From: Neisseria leonii
Lineage (GTDB): Bacteria; Pseudomonadota; Gammaproteobacteria; Burkholderiales; Neisseriaceae
Direction of reading: 5' to 3'
Length of the DNA stretch: 64,000 nucleotides
Assembly (NCBI RefSeq): GCF_028776105.2
Contig: NZ_CP145606.1
Coordinates: 1,984,001-2,048,000 of the forward strand
Of this stretch, positions 11,362 through 20,338 are shown piece by piece. Under the pieces are notes generated by a model. The model was not told the DNA's origin, did not search any database, and worked only from the letters and a program-made list of their open reading frames with translations. The position numbers were made by a program, and so were the translations under genes. Each line of letters begins with the position of its first letter. Positions within the stretch are counted from its first letter, which is position 1.

Positions 11362-12687
11362 TTATGCGGTAAGGGTTTCATAGATGATCGGGCGTTCGGG
11401 CGGTGCGGTTTCGCCGACGGTCAAAGCATTCCGGTAGGCCGTGGCCGCCGCCTGCCAGTCGGCTTCGCTTCGGGCGTGAACCACCGCCAGCGGGGTGTCG
11501 GCCGCCACTTGGGTGCCGATCGGCAAGATTTCGTCAAAACCGACGGTGTGGTCGATTTTGTCCGATGCGACGCGCCGTCCGCCGCTCAGATTGATGACCG
11601 CCACGCCGACGGCGCGGGTATCCATGGCGCAGATATAGCCGCCTCGGCCTGCGGTTACGGGTTTCACAACGGCAGCTTTGGGCAGCGTGTCTGCAAAGGT
11701 TTCGATAAAATCGGCCGGGCCGCCTTGGGCATGTACCATGCGGGCGAAATATTCCGCCGCTTTGCCGCTGTCCAATGTATTTTGCAGCAGGGCGCGGGCT
11801 TCGTCGCGGCCGGCGGCCAGTTTTCCGTTTACCAGCAGTTCCGCGCCCAGTGCCAGCGTGATTTCATGCAGGCGCGGGTTACGGTATGTGCCGTTCAGAT
11901 AGCGCACCGCTTCGCGCACCTCCACCGCATTGCCGGCGGAAGACGCCAAAACTTCGTTCATATCGGTCAGCAGGGCCGTGGTCCGGCAGCCGGCCTGGGT
12001 TGCCACCTTGGCAATCGATTCGGCCAGGGCGCGGGAAAGCTCGTAAGTGGGCATAAATGCGCCGTTGCCGACTTTGACATCCATCACCAGACTGTCCAGA
12101 CCTTCGGCCAGCTTTTTCGATAAGATGGAAGCCGTAATCAGCGACAGGCTTTCGACGGTTGCCGTTACGTCGCGGGTGGCGTAGATTTTGCGGTCGGCAG
12201 GGGCGAGGTTGCCGGTTTGGCCGACAATCACGCAGCCGGTTTTTCTGACTAAATCCTGCATTTTTTCGGGGCTGGGGAAAATATCGAAGCCCCGGATACT
12301 TTCCAGCTTGTCCAAGGTGCCGCCGGTATGGCCCAGACCGCGCCCCGCAATCATGGGGACATAAGCCCCGCAGGCGGCCAGCATGGGTGCCAGCATCAGT
12401 GAGACCACATCGCCCACGCCGCCGGTGGAATGTTTGTCCAGCACCGGGCCGTTTAAGGCGGCATGCTGCCAATTTAGGGTTTCGCCGCTGTCGCGCATGG
12501 CCAGTGTCAGGGCGGTGCGCTCGTCCCAATCCAAATCATTGAAGAAAACCGCCATACACAGCGCGGCAATCTGCCCTTCGCTGATGCTTCCATCGGTTAC
12601 GCCCTGAATGTAAAAGCGGATTTCCTCGGCCGACAAGGTTTGGTTGTCGCGTTTTTTGCGGATGATTTCCTGCATTAAAAAAGCCAT
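11362..12687 (-). CDS. deoA: Thymidine phosphorylase
   Basis: This 441-residue member of the pyrimidine-nucleoside phosphorylase family splits thymidine or deoxyuridine with phosphate into base and deoxyribose 1-phosphate. The glycine-rich phosphate-binding stretch [17 protein letters not shown] lies near residue 84 and [17 protein letters not shown] near residue 115, both family signatures. It is the third gene of a minus-strand operon after cdd and deoC, and feeds deoxyribose 1-phosphate to the mutase encoded next. The start at 12687 has GGAGG upstream on the minus strand and lies 9 bases after the deoC stop. Confidence 0.96.
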   Translation of the reverse strand: MAFLMQEIIRKKRDNQTLSAEEIRFYIQGVTDGSISEGQIAALCMAVFFNDLDWDERTALTLAMRDSGETLNWQHAALNGPVLDKHSTGGVGDVVSLMLAPMLAACGAYVPMIAGRGLGHTGGTLDKLESIRGFDIFPSPEKMQDLVRKTGCVIVGQTGNLAPADRKIYATRDVTATVESLSLITASILSKKLAEGLDSLVMDVKVGNGAFMPTYELSRALAESIAKVATQAGCRTTALLTDMNEVLASSAGNAVEVREAVRYLNGTYRNPRLHEITLALGAELLVNGKLAAGRDEARALLQNTLDSGKAAEYFARMVHAQGGPADFIETFADTLPKAAVVKPVTAGRGGYICAMDTRAVGVAVINLSGGRRVASDKIDHTVGFDEILPIGTQVAADTPLAVVHARSEADWQAAATAYRNALTVGETAPPERPIIYETLTA

Positions 12688-12696
12688 GATGCCTCC

Positions 12697-13392
12697 TTAT
12701 TTCAATAATTCGTCCAGCAGGGCCGATGCGCCGAAGCGGAAGGTTTGCGGGCGGATAAAATCCCCGCCCAGTATGTCTTTCACCTGTTGCAGATAAGCGT
12801 CTGCCTGTTCTGCGGTGCGGATGCCGCCTGAAATCTTCAAACCGGCCGGTGCAGCCTGTTCGGCAATCACGCCGCACAATACGGCGACCGCTTCCGGGCT
12901 GGCACCGTTTGCGGTTTTTCCGGTCGAGGTTTTCAGAAAGTCCGCACCGGCGGCGATGGCGGTTAAGGCATTGCGGCGGATTTGTTCCGCATCCGATTCG
13001 CCGGTTTCCAGAATGACTTTGACTTTGGCACCGTGCGCATGGCTGAGTTCGGCGACGGCGGCGAACAGGGTTTGCGCGTATCCGCTGTCCTGCCGGTAGG
13101 GGAAAACCACATCGATTTCTGCCGCACCGTCATTTAAGGCGGTTTGTGTCTGGTGCAGAACGGTTTCTTTCGGTTCGTTTCCGGACGGGAAATTGACGAC
13201 GGTGGCAACGGCGACATCGGGCGGGCAGAGCTTTCTGGCCTGGGCGACAAATGGCGGATAAACGCATACGGCCGCCACGTTTCCGAAAGCGGGGGATACG
13301 GCTTTGGCGCACAGTGCGGCAATCCGGTCGGCGGTATCGTCATCGTTTAAGGAAGTCAGATCGATGAGTGAAAACAATTTGGCTTTATCCAT
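12697..13392 (-). CDS. deoC: Deoxyribose-phosphate aldolase
   Basis: A 231-residue class I aldolase that cleaves 2-deoxyribose 5-phosphate into glyceraldehyde 3-phosphate and acetaldehyde. The Schiff-base lysine lies in GADFLKTSTGK near residue 155, and VNFPSGNEPKE and LKISGGIRT near residues 70 and 197 complete the barrel signatures. The start codon lies inside the last codons of cdd (8-base overlap), so the two are translationally coupled. It completes the route from deoxynucleosides to central metabolism. Confidence 0.96.
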   Translation of the reverse strand: MDKAKLFSLIDLTSLNDDDTADRIAALCAKAVSPAFGNVAAVCVYPPFVAQARKLCPPDVAVATVVNFPSGNEPKETVLHQTQTALNDGAAEIDVVFPYRQDSGYAQTLFAAVAELSHAHGAKVKVILETGESDAEQIRRNALTAIAAGADFLKTSTGKTANGASPEAVAVLCGVIAEQAAPAGLKISGGIRTAEQADAYLQQVKDILGGDFIRPQTFRFGASALLDELLK

Positions 13393-14200
13393 GATTTTCC
13401 TCTAAAAAATGAATGTCCAGCGGTGCGGTCACACAGGCGTTCCAAAGTGTTTGGGTATGGATTTCGTGTCCGCTGCGCTCGAAGCATACCAGCGCGCCGC
13501 GCACGATTTCCCGTTCGTGCCGACCCGATAAGCGTAAAAAATTCAAAGCACTTTGCAGCGGCGGCAGGCTGGGGTTGTAGGCGGCATTTTCCGCGTAACG
13601 TCCGACAAAGATGCCGCTGCGGGTTTCCAGTGCCACACCGGCGTATTGGCGGCTGTAAGGCGCGTAGCTTTGGCGGGCGGCATCGAGTGCCTGCATGGCC
13701 AAAGCGTCCCGGGTCGGGTTCTGCAAAGTCAGATGGTGGTTCTGCTTATCCAGCAGACGGCCTGTCATGCCCAAGTCGGCGGGGCCGAAACTGTCGGGCA
13801 GATAGTGGTGCAGCGGGTTGTTGCGGCTGTGCGGCAGATGGATTTGCAGGTTTTCACTGCCGCGCGTTTCGTTTAAAAACTGGCGGCAGTGTCCGCACGG
13901 AGTGCAATTGACCACGATATGTTCCAACCGCTCGGCACCGCGCGAAAATGCGTGGGCAACGGCACTTTGTTCGGCGTGTACGGTTTGTGCCAGCACCACG
14001 CCGGCGGTTTCCTGATTGGCACCCAGATAGAGGTTGCCCTTATCATCGACGGCGACTGCGCCTACCTGAAAATCCGAGACGGGGACGACGGCCGACTGCG
14101 CGGCATCGTGCAGTAGGGATAAGGCAAACTGAATCATGTCGCCGCCGAATGCACGGGCAGCCGATGCAGCTTCTGCGGCAGAGTAGAATGTTTTCGGCAT
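13385..14200 (-). CDS. cdd: Cytidine deaminase, dimeric two-domain type
   Basis: This 271-residue enzyme deaminates cytidine and deoxycytidine to (deoxy)uridine. The catalytic zinc site is complete: HAEQ near residue 96 (histidine ligand and glutamate proton shuttle) and TPCGHCRQF near residue 120 (two cysteine ligands). A second, non-catalytic deaminase-like domain fills the C-terminal half, as in the Escherichia coli dimeric enzyme, rather than the short tetrameric type. It is the first gene of the cdd-deoC-deoA-mutase operon, and its stop overlaps the deoC start. Confidence 0.95.
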   Translation of the reverse strand: MPKTFYSAAEAASAARAFGGDMIQFALSLLHDAAQSAVVPVSDFQVGAVAVDDKGNLYLGANQETAGVVLAQTVHAEQSAVAHAFSRGAERLEHIVVNCTPCGHCRQFLNETRGSENLQIHLPHSRNNPLHHYLPDSFGPADLGMTGRLLDKQNHHLTLQNPTRDALAMQALDAARQSYAPYSRQYAGVALETRSGIFVGRYAENAAYNPSLPPLQSALNFLRLSGRHEREIVRGALVCFERSGHEIHTQTLWNACVTAPLDIHFLEENHG

Positions 14201-14427
14201 CTGTATTCCTTACAGCCTGTACGGACGGGTCATCATAAACGGCAGTTTCAGACGGCCCCGTAGTTTTCGGGGCGGCAAAACTGGATTTGGCCGGATGAAA
14301 TCAGTATATTGCAGCCGACGCAGCCGCTTATTCTACCGAACCCGGACGTACAGGTGAATGGCTGCGGATTTTACCGCAGCCGTCTGTTTTGCGGCTGTTT
14401 TGATTGTCTGACCAACGGGAGATACTC
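14201..14427. promoter_or_regulatory. Divergent regulatory region between cdd and deoD
   Basis: This 227-bp space must carry promoters for the minus-strand deo operon and the plus-strand deoD. It contains one uptake-sequence core near 14249 and a GC-rich inverted repeat around 14361-14390 (GGCTGCGG / CCGCAGCC). No clean sigma70 promoter or known DeoR/CytR operator could be recognised by eye. Confidence 0.35.
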
Positions 14428-15138
14428 ATGCCGACACCCCACAACAGCGCGCCGCAGGGCGCATTTGCCGAAACCGTGCTGATGCCGGGCGATCCTTTAC
14501 GCGCCCGATATATTGCCGAAACTTTTCTGGACAATGCCGAACAGGTAACGGCCGTGCGCAATATGTACGGTTTTACCGGTTTCTATCAAGGACGGAGAAT
14601 TTCGGTGATGGGGCACGGCATGGGCATTCCTTCGGTTTCCATTTATGCCAAAGAACTGATTACCGAATACGGTGTGAAAAATCTGATCCGGGTCGGTTCC
14701 TGCGGCGCGGTGCTGGACGATGTGCGCATCCGCGATGTGATTATCGGCAGCGGTGCGTGTACCGACAGCGGGGTAAACCGCATCCGCTTCGGCGGTTACG
14801 ATTTTGCCGCGATTGCCGATTTCCATCTGGTGCAGGCATTGTGGCAGGCGGCGCAGGATTTGGGTGTGCCGGTCAAAGTGGGCAACCTGTTTTCGTCCGA
14901 CCTGTTTTACCACCCCGACAGCCGCCTGATTGATCTGGAACGCCGATACGGAATTTTGGGTGTGGAAATGGAGGCTGCGGGGCTGTACGGTGTCGCGGCC
15001 GAGTTCGGCGCACGGGCGGCCGCCATCTGTACCGTGTCCGACCACATCGTGCGCGGGGAATGCACCAGCGCAGAGGAACGCCAGATGACGTTTGACGAGA
15101 TGATCCGGGTGGCGCTGGCGGCCGCCGTGCGTTTATAG
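14428..15138 (+). CDS. deoD: Purine-nucleoside phosphorylase
   Basis: A 236-residue bacterial hexameric purine-nucleoside phosphorylase that splits purine (deoxy)nucleosides with phosphate. Family signatures are [16 protein letters not shown] near the N terminus, GHGMGIPS, the phosphate-binding RVGSCGAV and the nucleoside-binding [19 protein letters not shown] near residue 175. The ATG at 14428 aligns with the usual MPTPH-type start and has CGGGAGA 6 bases upstream; a TTG 24 bases earlier is not needed. The stop TAG supplies the first two bases of an uptake sequence. Together with the divergent deo operon it covers purine as well as pyrimidine salvage. Confidence 0.96.
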   Translation: MPTPHNSAPQGAFAETVLMPGDPLRARYIAETFLDNAEQVTAVRNMYGFTGFYQGRRISVMGHGMGIPSVSIYAKELITEYGVKNLIRVGSCGAVLDDVRIRDVIIGSGACTDSGVNRIRFGGYDFAAIADFHLVQALWQAAQDLGVPVKVGNLFSSDLFYHPDSRLIDLERRYGILGVEMEAAGLYGVAAEFGARAAAICTVSDHIVRGECTSAEERQMTFDEMIRVALAAAVRL

Positions 15139-15161
15139 GCCGTCTGAACCGCAACGGTTTG

Positions 15162-15194
15162 GCGCACACGCTTTCAACGGGCGTGTGCGCTTTT
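15162..15194 (+). terminator. Terminator after deoD
   Basis: A 10-bp perfect stem (GCGCACACGC and its complement) with a 9-base loop is followed by TTTT. It lies 24 bases after the deoD stop and just before the convergent gltS end. Confidence 0.8.
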
Positions 15195-15202
15195 GCTGCC
15201 GG

Positions 15203-16411
15203 TCAAGTAAAGAGATTGATTAAGTAGGTGTGGTAGGGAATGGCGACAATATCGATGAGTACGGCACCGCTCAAAGGCACAATCATAAACGCTTTGGCCG
15301 AATGGGCGCGGTAGCGTTCGCATACGGCCGACATATTGGCCATGCCGTTGGGCGTGGCACCCAAACCGTGCCCCATCAGACCGGCACACATCACCGCCGC
15401 ATCATAGTCCCTGCCCAGCAGGCGGAAGACGATGGCAATAACCATCGCGCTCAAAACGGCGGTTTGCAGGAAGAGTATCAGCAGCAGCGGTGCGGCGATG
15501 CTTTGCAGCTGCCAGATTTTGAGCGAAATCATCGCCATGCCCAAGAACAGCCCCAGCGACGTTTCCGAAATCAGATGGACGGCGGGCGGGTGGAGCGGGA
15601 GCAGGCCGGTGCAGTCATGCAGGTTTCTGACCAATACGGCCACCAGCATCGCGCCCACATAAGCGGGCAGAACAAAGCCGGTCAGGCCGGTAAACCAGTC
15701 GGACAGAAAGCGCCCTGCCGTCATGATGCCCAAAATCAGTGCCAGCATGGACAGAAAGTGCTGCGGCGTGCAGTGTGCCGCGTTTTCAGACGGCCTTTGC
15801 AGCGTGTCCTGTATGCCGGTGTCCGTGCGGGACGGCGGTGCGATGCGGTGTCTGCGGATCAGGTAGTGTGCGACCGGACCGCCGAGCAGACTGCCGGCAA
15901 TCAGGCCGAAAGTGGCCGAGCTGACGGCGGCGACGCTTGCCGAAGGTACGCCCAACGCTTCTGCCATCGCCCCGAAAGTGGCCGCGCCGCCGTGGCCGCC
16001 GGTCAGGGAAACCGCGCCCGCCATCACGCCGATGACGGGGTGTTCGCCCAAAGCGGCGGCCAGTGCCGCCCCGAACGTATTTTGAAATAATGCCAGCACC
16101 CAGCAGATGCCCAGATACATCAGCAGCGTTTTGTCGCCGCTGCGCAGAACTTTCAAACTGCCTTCCAGCCCGACTGTGGTAAAGAAGGCCACCATCAGCG
16201 GGTTTTGCAGCGAGGTATCGAAACGGATTTCCGCCAGATTGAACGACAAGAGCAGCCAAACCGACAGGCTGACGAGAAAGCCGCCGATAACGGGCGAGGG
16301 AATGCAGAATTTCTGCAACAGGCGGCTGCGGTTTTTCAGATAAATGCCCGCGAGCAGGCACAAAACAGTGATCAGCAGCGTGGTCAGACTGTCAAAAGAA
16401 AACGTCGTCAT
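15203..16411 (-). CDS. gltS: Sodium/glutamate symporter
   Basis: A 402-residue inner-membrane protein of the GltS family, which imports glutamate with sodium. The two conserved pore-loop motifs are present: SLTGGHGGAATFG near residue 133 and MGHGLGATPNGMANM near residue 350. Around ten to eleven hydrophobic segments are visible. The start overlaps the end of hutG by 4 bases, so the two are coupled. Glutamate is the end product of the histidine breakdown step catalysed by HutG, which gives the pairing a plausible logic: gaining glutamate both from histidine and from outside. Confidence 0.95.
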   Translation of the reverse strand: MTTFSFDSLTTLLITVLCLLAGIYLKNRSRLLQKFCIPSPVIGGFLVSLSVWLLLSFNLAEIRFDTSLQNPLMVAFFTTVGLEGSLKVLRSGDKTLLMYLGICWVLALFQNTFGAALAAALGEHPVIGVMAGAVSLTGGHGGAATFGAMAEALGVPSASVAAVSSATFGLIAGSLLGGPVAHYLIRRHRIAPPSRTDTGIQDTLQRPSENAAHCTPQHFLSMLALILGIMTAGRFLSDWFTGLTGFVLPAYVGAMLVAVLVRNLHDCTGLLPLHPPAVHLISETSLGLFLGMAMISLKIWQLQSIAAPLLLILFLQTAVLSAMVIAIVFRLLGRDYDAAVMCAGLMGHGLGATPNGMANMSAVCERYRAHSAKAFMIVPLSGAVLIDIVAIPYHTYLINLFT

Positions 16412-17355
16412 GATGGCTCCTTGGTTTGGTGGATATGGCCGATTAATTGATACGTCAGATAGGCGGCCAGTCTGGCCGTGCGGTTGTCGGTGTCAAAGTG
16501 CGGATTGCATTCGGCAATGTCGAACAGGCGTACTTTGCCGCTGCGGCCAATCTGTTCCAGCAGTATTTCCGTGGTTGCCAAATCGATGCCGCGTGCGGCC
16601 GGTGCGCTCACGCCCGGTGCCAGAGCGGCGGGGAAGGCATCCAGGTCGATGCTGAGGTAAAGATGCTCCACAGATGCCGCAAACCGTTCGATTTCGGCCG
16701 ACAGCTGCGCGGCGGCAGCGCGATGAATGTCGGTGTCGAAAAAATAGCGGCAGCCGAGTGCGTCGGCTGTTTCAAATAAAGCGGCGGTATTGCTGTGGCG
16801 GGCAATGCCCAGACACAGATAATGAAATTCACGTCCTGCCCGGTGCAAGGTGCGGGCGGCTTGGAAAAACGGTGTGCCGGAAGACGGCATGTCTGTCCGG
16901 CGCAGGTCGAAATGGGCATCGATATTGATGATGCCGATGCGTCCCGGTGCGGGTTCGTTCTGAACATGGGCAAACAGGGCGTGGAAGCTGGCATAAGCCA
17001 CTTCGTGTCCGCCGCCGAAAATAACGGGCACCGACTTCCGTGCCAGTGCCGTTCCGATTTGTGCCGCGAGTTTCTGCTGCGCGGCGGCCAGATCGCCGTC
17101 GGTACAGCCCACATTGCCCCAATCGTTGATGCGCCAATCCTGATGCAGGGCGAAATTGGCCAGTTGGCGGCGTATGGCGTCGGGCGCATCTGCCGCCCCC
17201 GTGCGCCCTCCGTTGCGGCGCACCCCTTCGTCGCAGGCAAAGCCGAACAAGGTAAAGTCTGCCCGTTCCTGTCGGGATACGGCCTGATAAAACCGCCGGT
17301 GTGCGGGGTCTGATCCGTCAAACCGCCCCTGCCAGATGAAGTTTTCCGTTTCCAT
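16408..17355 (-). CDS. hutG: Formimidoylglutamase
   Basis: A 315-residue ureohydrolase-family enzyme. The binuclear manganese site is recognisable: GGGHEVAYA near residue 115, IDAHFDLR near residue 148, and SIDLDAFPAALAPGVSAPA near residue 240. The GGGHE and DAHFD forms fit HutG (N-formimidoyl-glutamate to glutamate plus formamide, last step of histidine use) better than arginase or agmatinase. An AGGAG lies 5 bases before the ATG at 17355; an ATG 3 bases earlier is also possible. No other hut gene is in the window, so the rest of the pathway must lie elsewhere. It follows the interrupted IclR gene by about 18 bases and overlaps gltS. Confidence 0.9.
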   Translation of the reverse strand: METENFIWQGRFDGSDPAHRRFYQAVSRQERADFTLFGFACDEGVRRNGGRTGAADAPDAIRRQLANFALHQDWRINDWGNVGCTDGDLAAAQQKLAAQIGTALARKSVPVIFGGGHEVAYASFHALFAHVQNEPAPGRIGIINIDAHFDLRRTDMPSSGTPFFQAARTLHRAGREFHYLCLGIARHSNTAALFETADALGCRYFFDTDIHRAAAAQLSAEIERFAASVEHLYLSIDLDAFPAALAPGVSAPAARGIDLATTEILLEQIGRSGKVRLFDIAECNPHFDTDNRTARLAAYLTYQLIGHIHQTKEPS

Positions 17356-17373
17356 CATTGCTCCTGTTGCCTA

Positions 17374-18099
17374 TTCGTCATTGAGCCACGCACTCATTTT
17401 TTGTGCGGCGGCGCAGACTTGTGCCGTTAAGACGGCCTGTTGCGGCAGTGCGCGGAAGGCCGGTGCCATCACGGTCAGTACGGCCAGCAGTTCCTACCGG
17501 TAAAAAACGGGTGCGGACACGCCGAACACCCCTTCATCGATTTCGCCTGTGGACGTGCCGAAGCCCTGTCGGCGGATATGCGCCAATTCGCGCAGCAGGC
17601 GTTCGCGGCCGGTATCGTCGAGACGGTGGGCGGGCATCTGCAAGGCCAGATTGCGGTGCTGCGGACTGCAAAAAGCCAGAAAGGTTTTGCCGCTGGCACC
17701 GCGCAGCAGCGTGTTGCTTTTACCGGCTTCAAACGAACAGCGCAGGGTGCGTTCCGCTTCGATAATGTCCACGCAAATCGTTTCGTACAGATTGCATACC
17801 ACCACGGCCACGGTTTCCCCGCATTCTTTGGCCAAGGCTTCGGTCAAGGGGCGGAGGCGGGCGGCGGGCAGGCTGTGGCGGCGGTATGGGTTGGCCGTTT
17901 TCAGACTTTGCGCGCCGACGGTGTAGGTGCCGTAGGTTTTGGCATGGCTTACCAGTTCCCACAGTTTGAGAATATTCAGCAGGCGGTAAACGGTGGATAA
18001 AGGGATATGGAGGGCGGCAGCGATCTGTCTGGGCGAAACAGGCATTTCCCTGCTGCCGATAAAATTCAGAATGGCCAAGGCCCGGTGCAGGCTGTTCAT
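17374..18099 (-). pseudogene. IclR-family regulator interrupted by an in-frame TAG
   Basis: From ATG 18099 (AGAGGAG just upstream) the frame encodes an IclR regulator: winged helix with RQIAAALHIPLSTVYRLLNIL near residue 31, then the effector domain with LRGASGKTFLAF near residue 140. After VFYR it meets TAG at 17494-17496. The same frame then stays open for a further 39 codons to TAG 17374, and this tail (ELLAVLTVMAP to KMSAWLNDE) looks like the normal C terminus of the family. Restored length would be 241 residues. A single base change (for example CAG to TAG) explains it; sequencing error or suppression cannot be excluded. It is followed by hutG and gltS in one operon and stands divergent to the BASS symporter. 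Confidence 0.85.
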
Positions 18100-18241
18100 G
18101 TTTTTCTCCTCTGAATCAAACCATAGCAATACTGTTTTGCGGGCGGCAAGGTGTGTTCCCGTATGTTGGGAAAACAAATGTGTCTGTCGGGGGCGGCCGC
18201 CGCAGCGCTTTCAGACGGCCTTTCTGTCCGCCGTATTGTTA

Positions 18242-18256
18242 AAAGATGTCATCTTT
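18242..18256. promoter_or_regulatory. Palindrome in the iclR / symporter divergent region, possible operator
   Basis: AAAGATGTCATCTTT is a 15-base palindrome with an odd centre, in an AT-rich stretch 59 bases before the symporter start and 143 bases before the IclR start. IclR proteins bind short palindromes near divergent promoters, so it is a candidate operator; nothing else in the sequence proves it. Confidence 0.3.
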
Positions 18257-18314
18257 GTTAATATTTGTTTATTTTTAACTGGTAGGGCGGTTCGGAAACC
18301 GCCAAGGAGGACGG

Positions 18315-19268
18315 ATGGATTGGCTTGCTGCACTCGCCCGGCAGCTGACGCGCTTTACGGCTGTGGTGATTATTTTGGCGGCGGTTGCCGCGCTGATCGA
18401 GCCTGCCACATTTTCGTGGGTAAAAGGGGATACACAGATTGCGGTGCTGGGCGTGATTATGCTGGGTATGGGCATGACGTTGGGTAAGGAGGATTACCGC
18501 ATTCTGGCGCAGCGGCCGCTGGATATTCTGATCGGCGCGCTGGCGCAGTACACCATCATGCCGCTTTTGGCCATTGCCGTGGCCAAGGTACTCGGCCTGT
18601 CGGCAGGGCTGACGCTGGGGCTGGTGCTGGTCGGCACCTGCCCGGGCGGGGTGTCGTCGAACATTATGGCGTTTCTGGCCAAGGGTGATGTGGCGTTTTC
18701 CGTCGGCATGACGACGGTTTCCACGCTGCTGGCTCCGGTGGCGACACCGCTGTGGATGATGTATCTGGTGGGCGAAACGGTGGCGATGGACGGCTGGGCG
18801 ATGTTTAAGTTTATGCTGCTGGTTACCCTGCTGCCGGTGGTGGCCGGCTCGGCGTGCAATATGCTGCTGCACAAGAAAGCGTGGTTTGCCGGTGTGCGCG
18901 CGGTGATGCCTGCAGTGGCGGTGCTGGCGTTTGCCTGTATTGTCGGCGGAGTGGCGGCGGTGCACGGCGGCCGTTTTATGGAGTCGGCTCTGGTGATGCT
19001 GGCGGCGATTGCCGTTCATAATATTGCGGGTTATGTGCTGGGCTATTATTCGGGCGCGCTGTTCGGTATGGGTGTGGCGAAAAAGCGTACGCTGGCGATT
19101 GAGGTCGGTGTGCAGAATGCCGGTTTGGCAACGGGTTTGAGCGCGAAATTTTTTCCGGCCAATGCGGAATCGGCGATTGCCACGGCGGTGGCCTGTGTGT
19201 GGCATTCGGTATCGGGAACGGTGTTGGGCAATCTGTTTGCCCTGTGGGATAAACGCAAGGCCGGCTGA
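18315..19268 (+). CDS. panS: Bile acid:sodium symporter (BASS) family transporter, PanS-like
   Basis: A 317-residue membrane protein with about nine to ten hydrophobic segments. LVGTCPGGVSSNIMAFLAKG near residue 110 and the crossover segment EVGVQNAGLATGLSAKFF near residue 262 are BASS-family sodium-site signatures. Bacterial members near this sequence include the pantothenate transporter PanS and keto-acid transporters, so the substrate is a small organic anion but cannot be assigned firmly. An AAGGAGG lies 4 bases before the ATG. The gene is divergent from the IclR gene, a common arrangement for a regulator and its target. Confidence 0.8.
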   Translation: MDWLAALARQLTRFTAVVIILAAVAALIEPATFSWVKGDTQIAVLGVIMLGMGMTLGKEDYRILAQRPLDILIGALAQYTIMPLLAIAVAKVLGLSAGLTLGLVLVGTCPGGVSSNIMAFLAKGDVAFSVGMTTVSTLLAPVATPLWMMYLVGETVAMDGWAMFKFMLLVTLLPVVAGSACNMLLHKKAWFAGVRAVMPAVAVLAFACIVGGVAAVHGGRFMESALVMLAAIAVHNIAGYVLGYYSGALFGMGVAKKRTLAIEVGVQNAGLATGLSAKFFPANAESAIATAVACVWHSVSGTVLGNLFALWDKRKAG

Positions 19269-19286
19269 GTCTGCCGCATGAACAAA

Positions 19287-19331
19287 AGGCCGTCTGAAAA
19301 CCGTTTGCTGACCATGGTTTTCAGACGGCCT
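19287..19331. terminator. Uptake-sequence inverted repeat, bidirectional terminator
   Basis: A 16-bp perfect stem, AGGCCGTCTGAAAACC (19287-19302) pairing with 19316-19331, with a 13-base loop. Both arms contain the full AG-DUS. It lies between the convergent panS-like and rfbD genes. Confidence 0.85.
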
Positions 19332-19352
19332 TTCTGCCGGTGTCGAACCGGA

Positions 19353-20228
19353 TTAGTCGGGCGTTTGTTCCGCCAGTGCGGCCAAAACGGCCGGCAGGGA
19401 GGCCTGCCAGTCGGACGGTGCAAAACCCAGTTCGCGCGCGCGGTCGCAGTTGAGGGCGGAGTATTGCGGGCGTTTGGCCGAGGGGTCGGTTTCGTCCAGC
19501 GTGATGGCACGCAGGGCGGGGGCGGTAAAGTCGGGGTTGCGCTCGGCTTCGTGGTGGAATACGGTTTGGGCGAATTTGTACGCGCTTAATGCTTTGTCGC
19601 CGCAGTAGTGCAGAATGCCGCCGGGCAGTTCGGTGCGGCCGAGCAGGCCGATAATCAGGTCGGCCACGTCGCCCGCGTAGGTCGGGCAGGCGGCCTGATT
19701 GTCCACCAGACTCAATTCCTGCTGTGCGGCTGCCTGTTTGAGCAGGACGGCCACCGAGTTGTTGCCGTATTCGCTGAACATCCACGAGGTGCGGATCAGC
19801 AGGGTGTCGGGGTGGGCGGCCAGTGCCAGCAGTTCGCCCGAGAGTTTGGATTGGCCGTAGCTGCTCAGCGGGGCGGGTGCGTCGGTTTCCAGATAGGGGA
19901 TGCGGCTGTGGCCGCTGAATACGTAATCGCTGGACAGATGGATAAATTTCGCCCCCACGCCGCGTGCGGCCTGAGCCAGATTGCGTGCGCCGTAGGCATT
20001 GATGGCGAAGGTTCTGTCGATGTCGATCTGCGAGCCGCTGAATGAAGTATAGGCGGCGGCATTGACCACCACGTCGGGGTGGAAGTTTTTCACCATGCTG
20101 GCGGCCACTTCCTGATTGGTAATGTCGAGCGTTTTGGAGTCGGTGGCAATCAGTTCCCAGTGTTCGGGCAGGCGGGCTTTAATCGAACGGCCGAGTTGGC
20201 CTTTGGCACCGGTAATCAGAATCCTCAT
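19353..20228 (-). CDS. rfbD: dTDP-4-dehydrorhamnose reductase
   Basis: A 291-residue short-chain dehydrogenase of the RmlD/RfbD group, which reduces dTDP-4-keto-rhamnose to dTDP-L-rhamnose for surface polysaccharides. The N-terminal NAD(P) motif is MRILITGAKGQLGRSI; the catalytic serine and YxxxK are in HLSSDYVFSGH and LSSYGQSKLSGE near residue 128. The ATG at 20228 starts exactly at the Rossmann strand and has AAGGA upstream; the open frame extends far upstream but is not coding. No other rml gene lies in the window, so the pathway is either elsewhere or incomplete. Confidence 0.92.
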   Translation of the reverse strand: MRILITGAKGQLGRSIKARLPEHWELIATDSKTLDITNQEVAASMVKNFHPDVVVNAAAYTSFSGSQIDIDRTFAINAYGARNLAQAARGVGAKFIHLSSDYVFSGHSRIPYLETDAPAPLSSYGQSKLSGELLALAAHPDTLLIRTSWMFSEYGNNSVAVLLKQAAAQQELSLVDNQAACPTYAGDVADLIIGLLGRTELPGGILHYCGDKALSAYKFAQTVFHHEAERNPDFTAPALRAITLDETDPSAKRPQYSALNCDRARELGFAPSDWQASLPAVLAALAEQTPD

Positions 20229-20338
20229 GTTTGTGTTCCTTGTCGATGGCGTTGAAGTGGCAGATAGTGGAAAACCGTCTTTCAGACGGCCATTGTATAG
20301 AAAAAGCCGGCAAAATACACGCCGGACATGTTTCAGAA

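Noticed and set aside
16408..17355. Arginase or agmatinase
   Set aside because: The GGGHE and IDAHFDLR forms and the gltS partner fit HutG better. The fold alone would not decide it.
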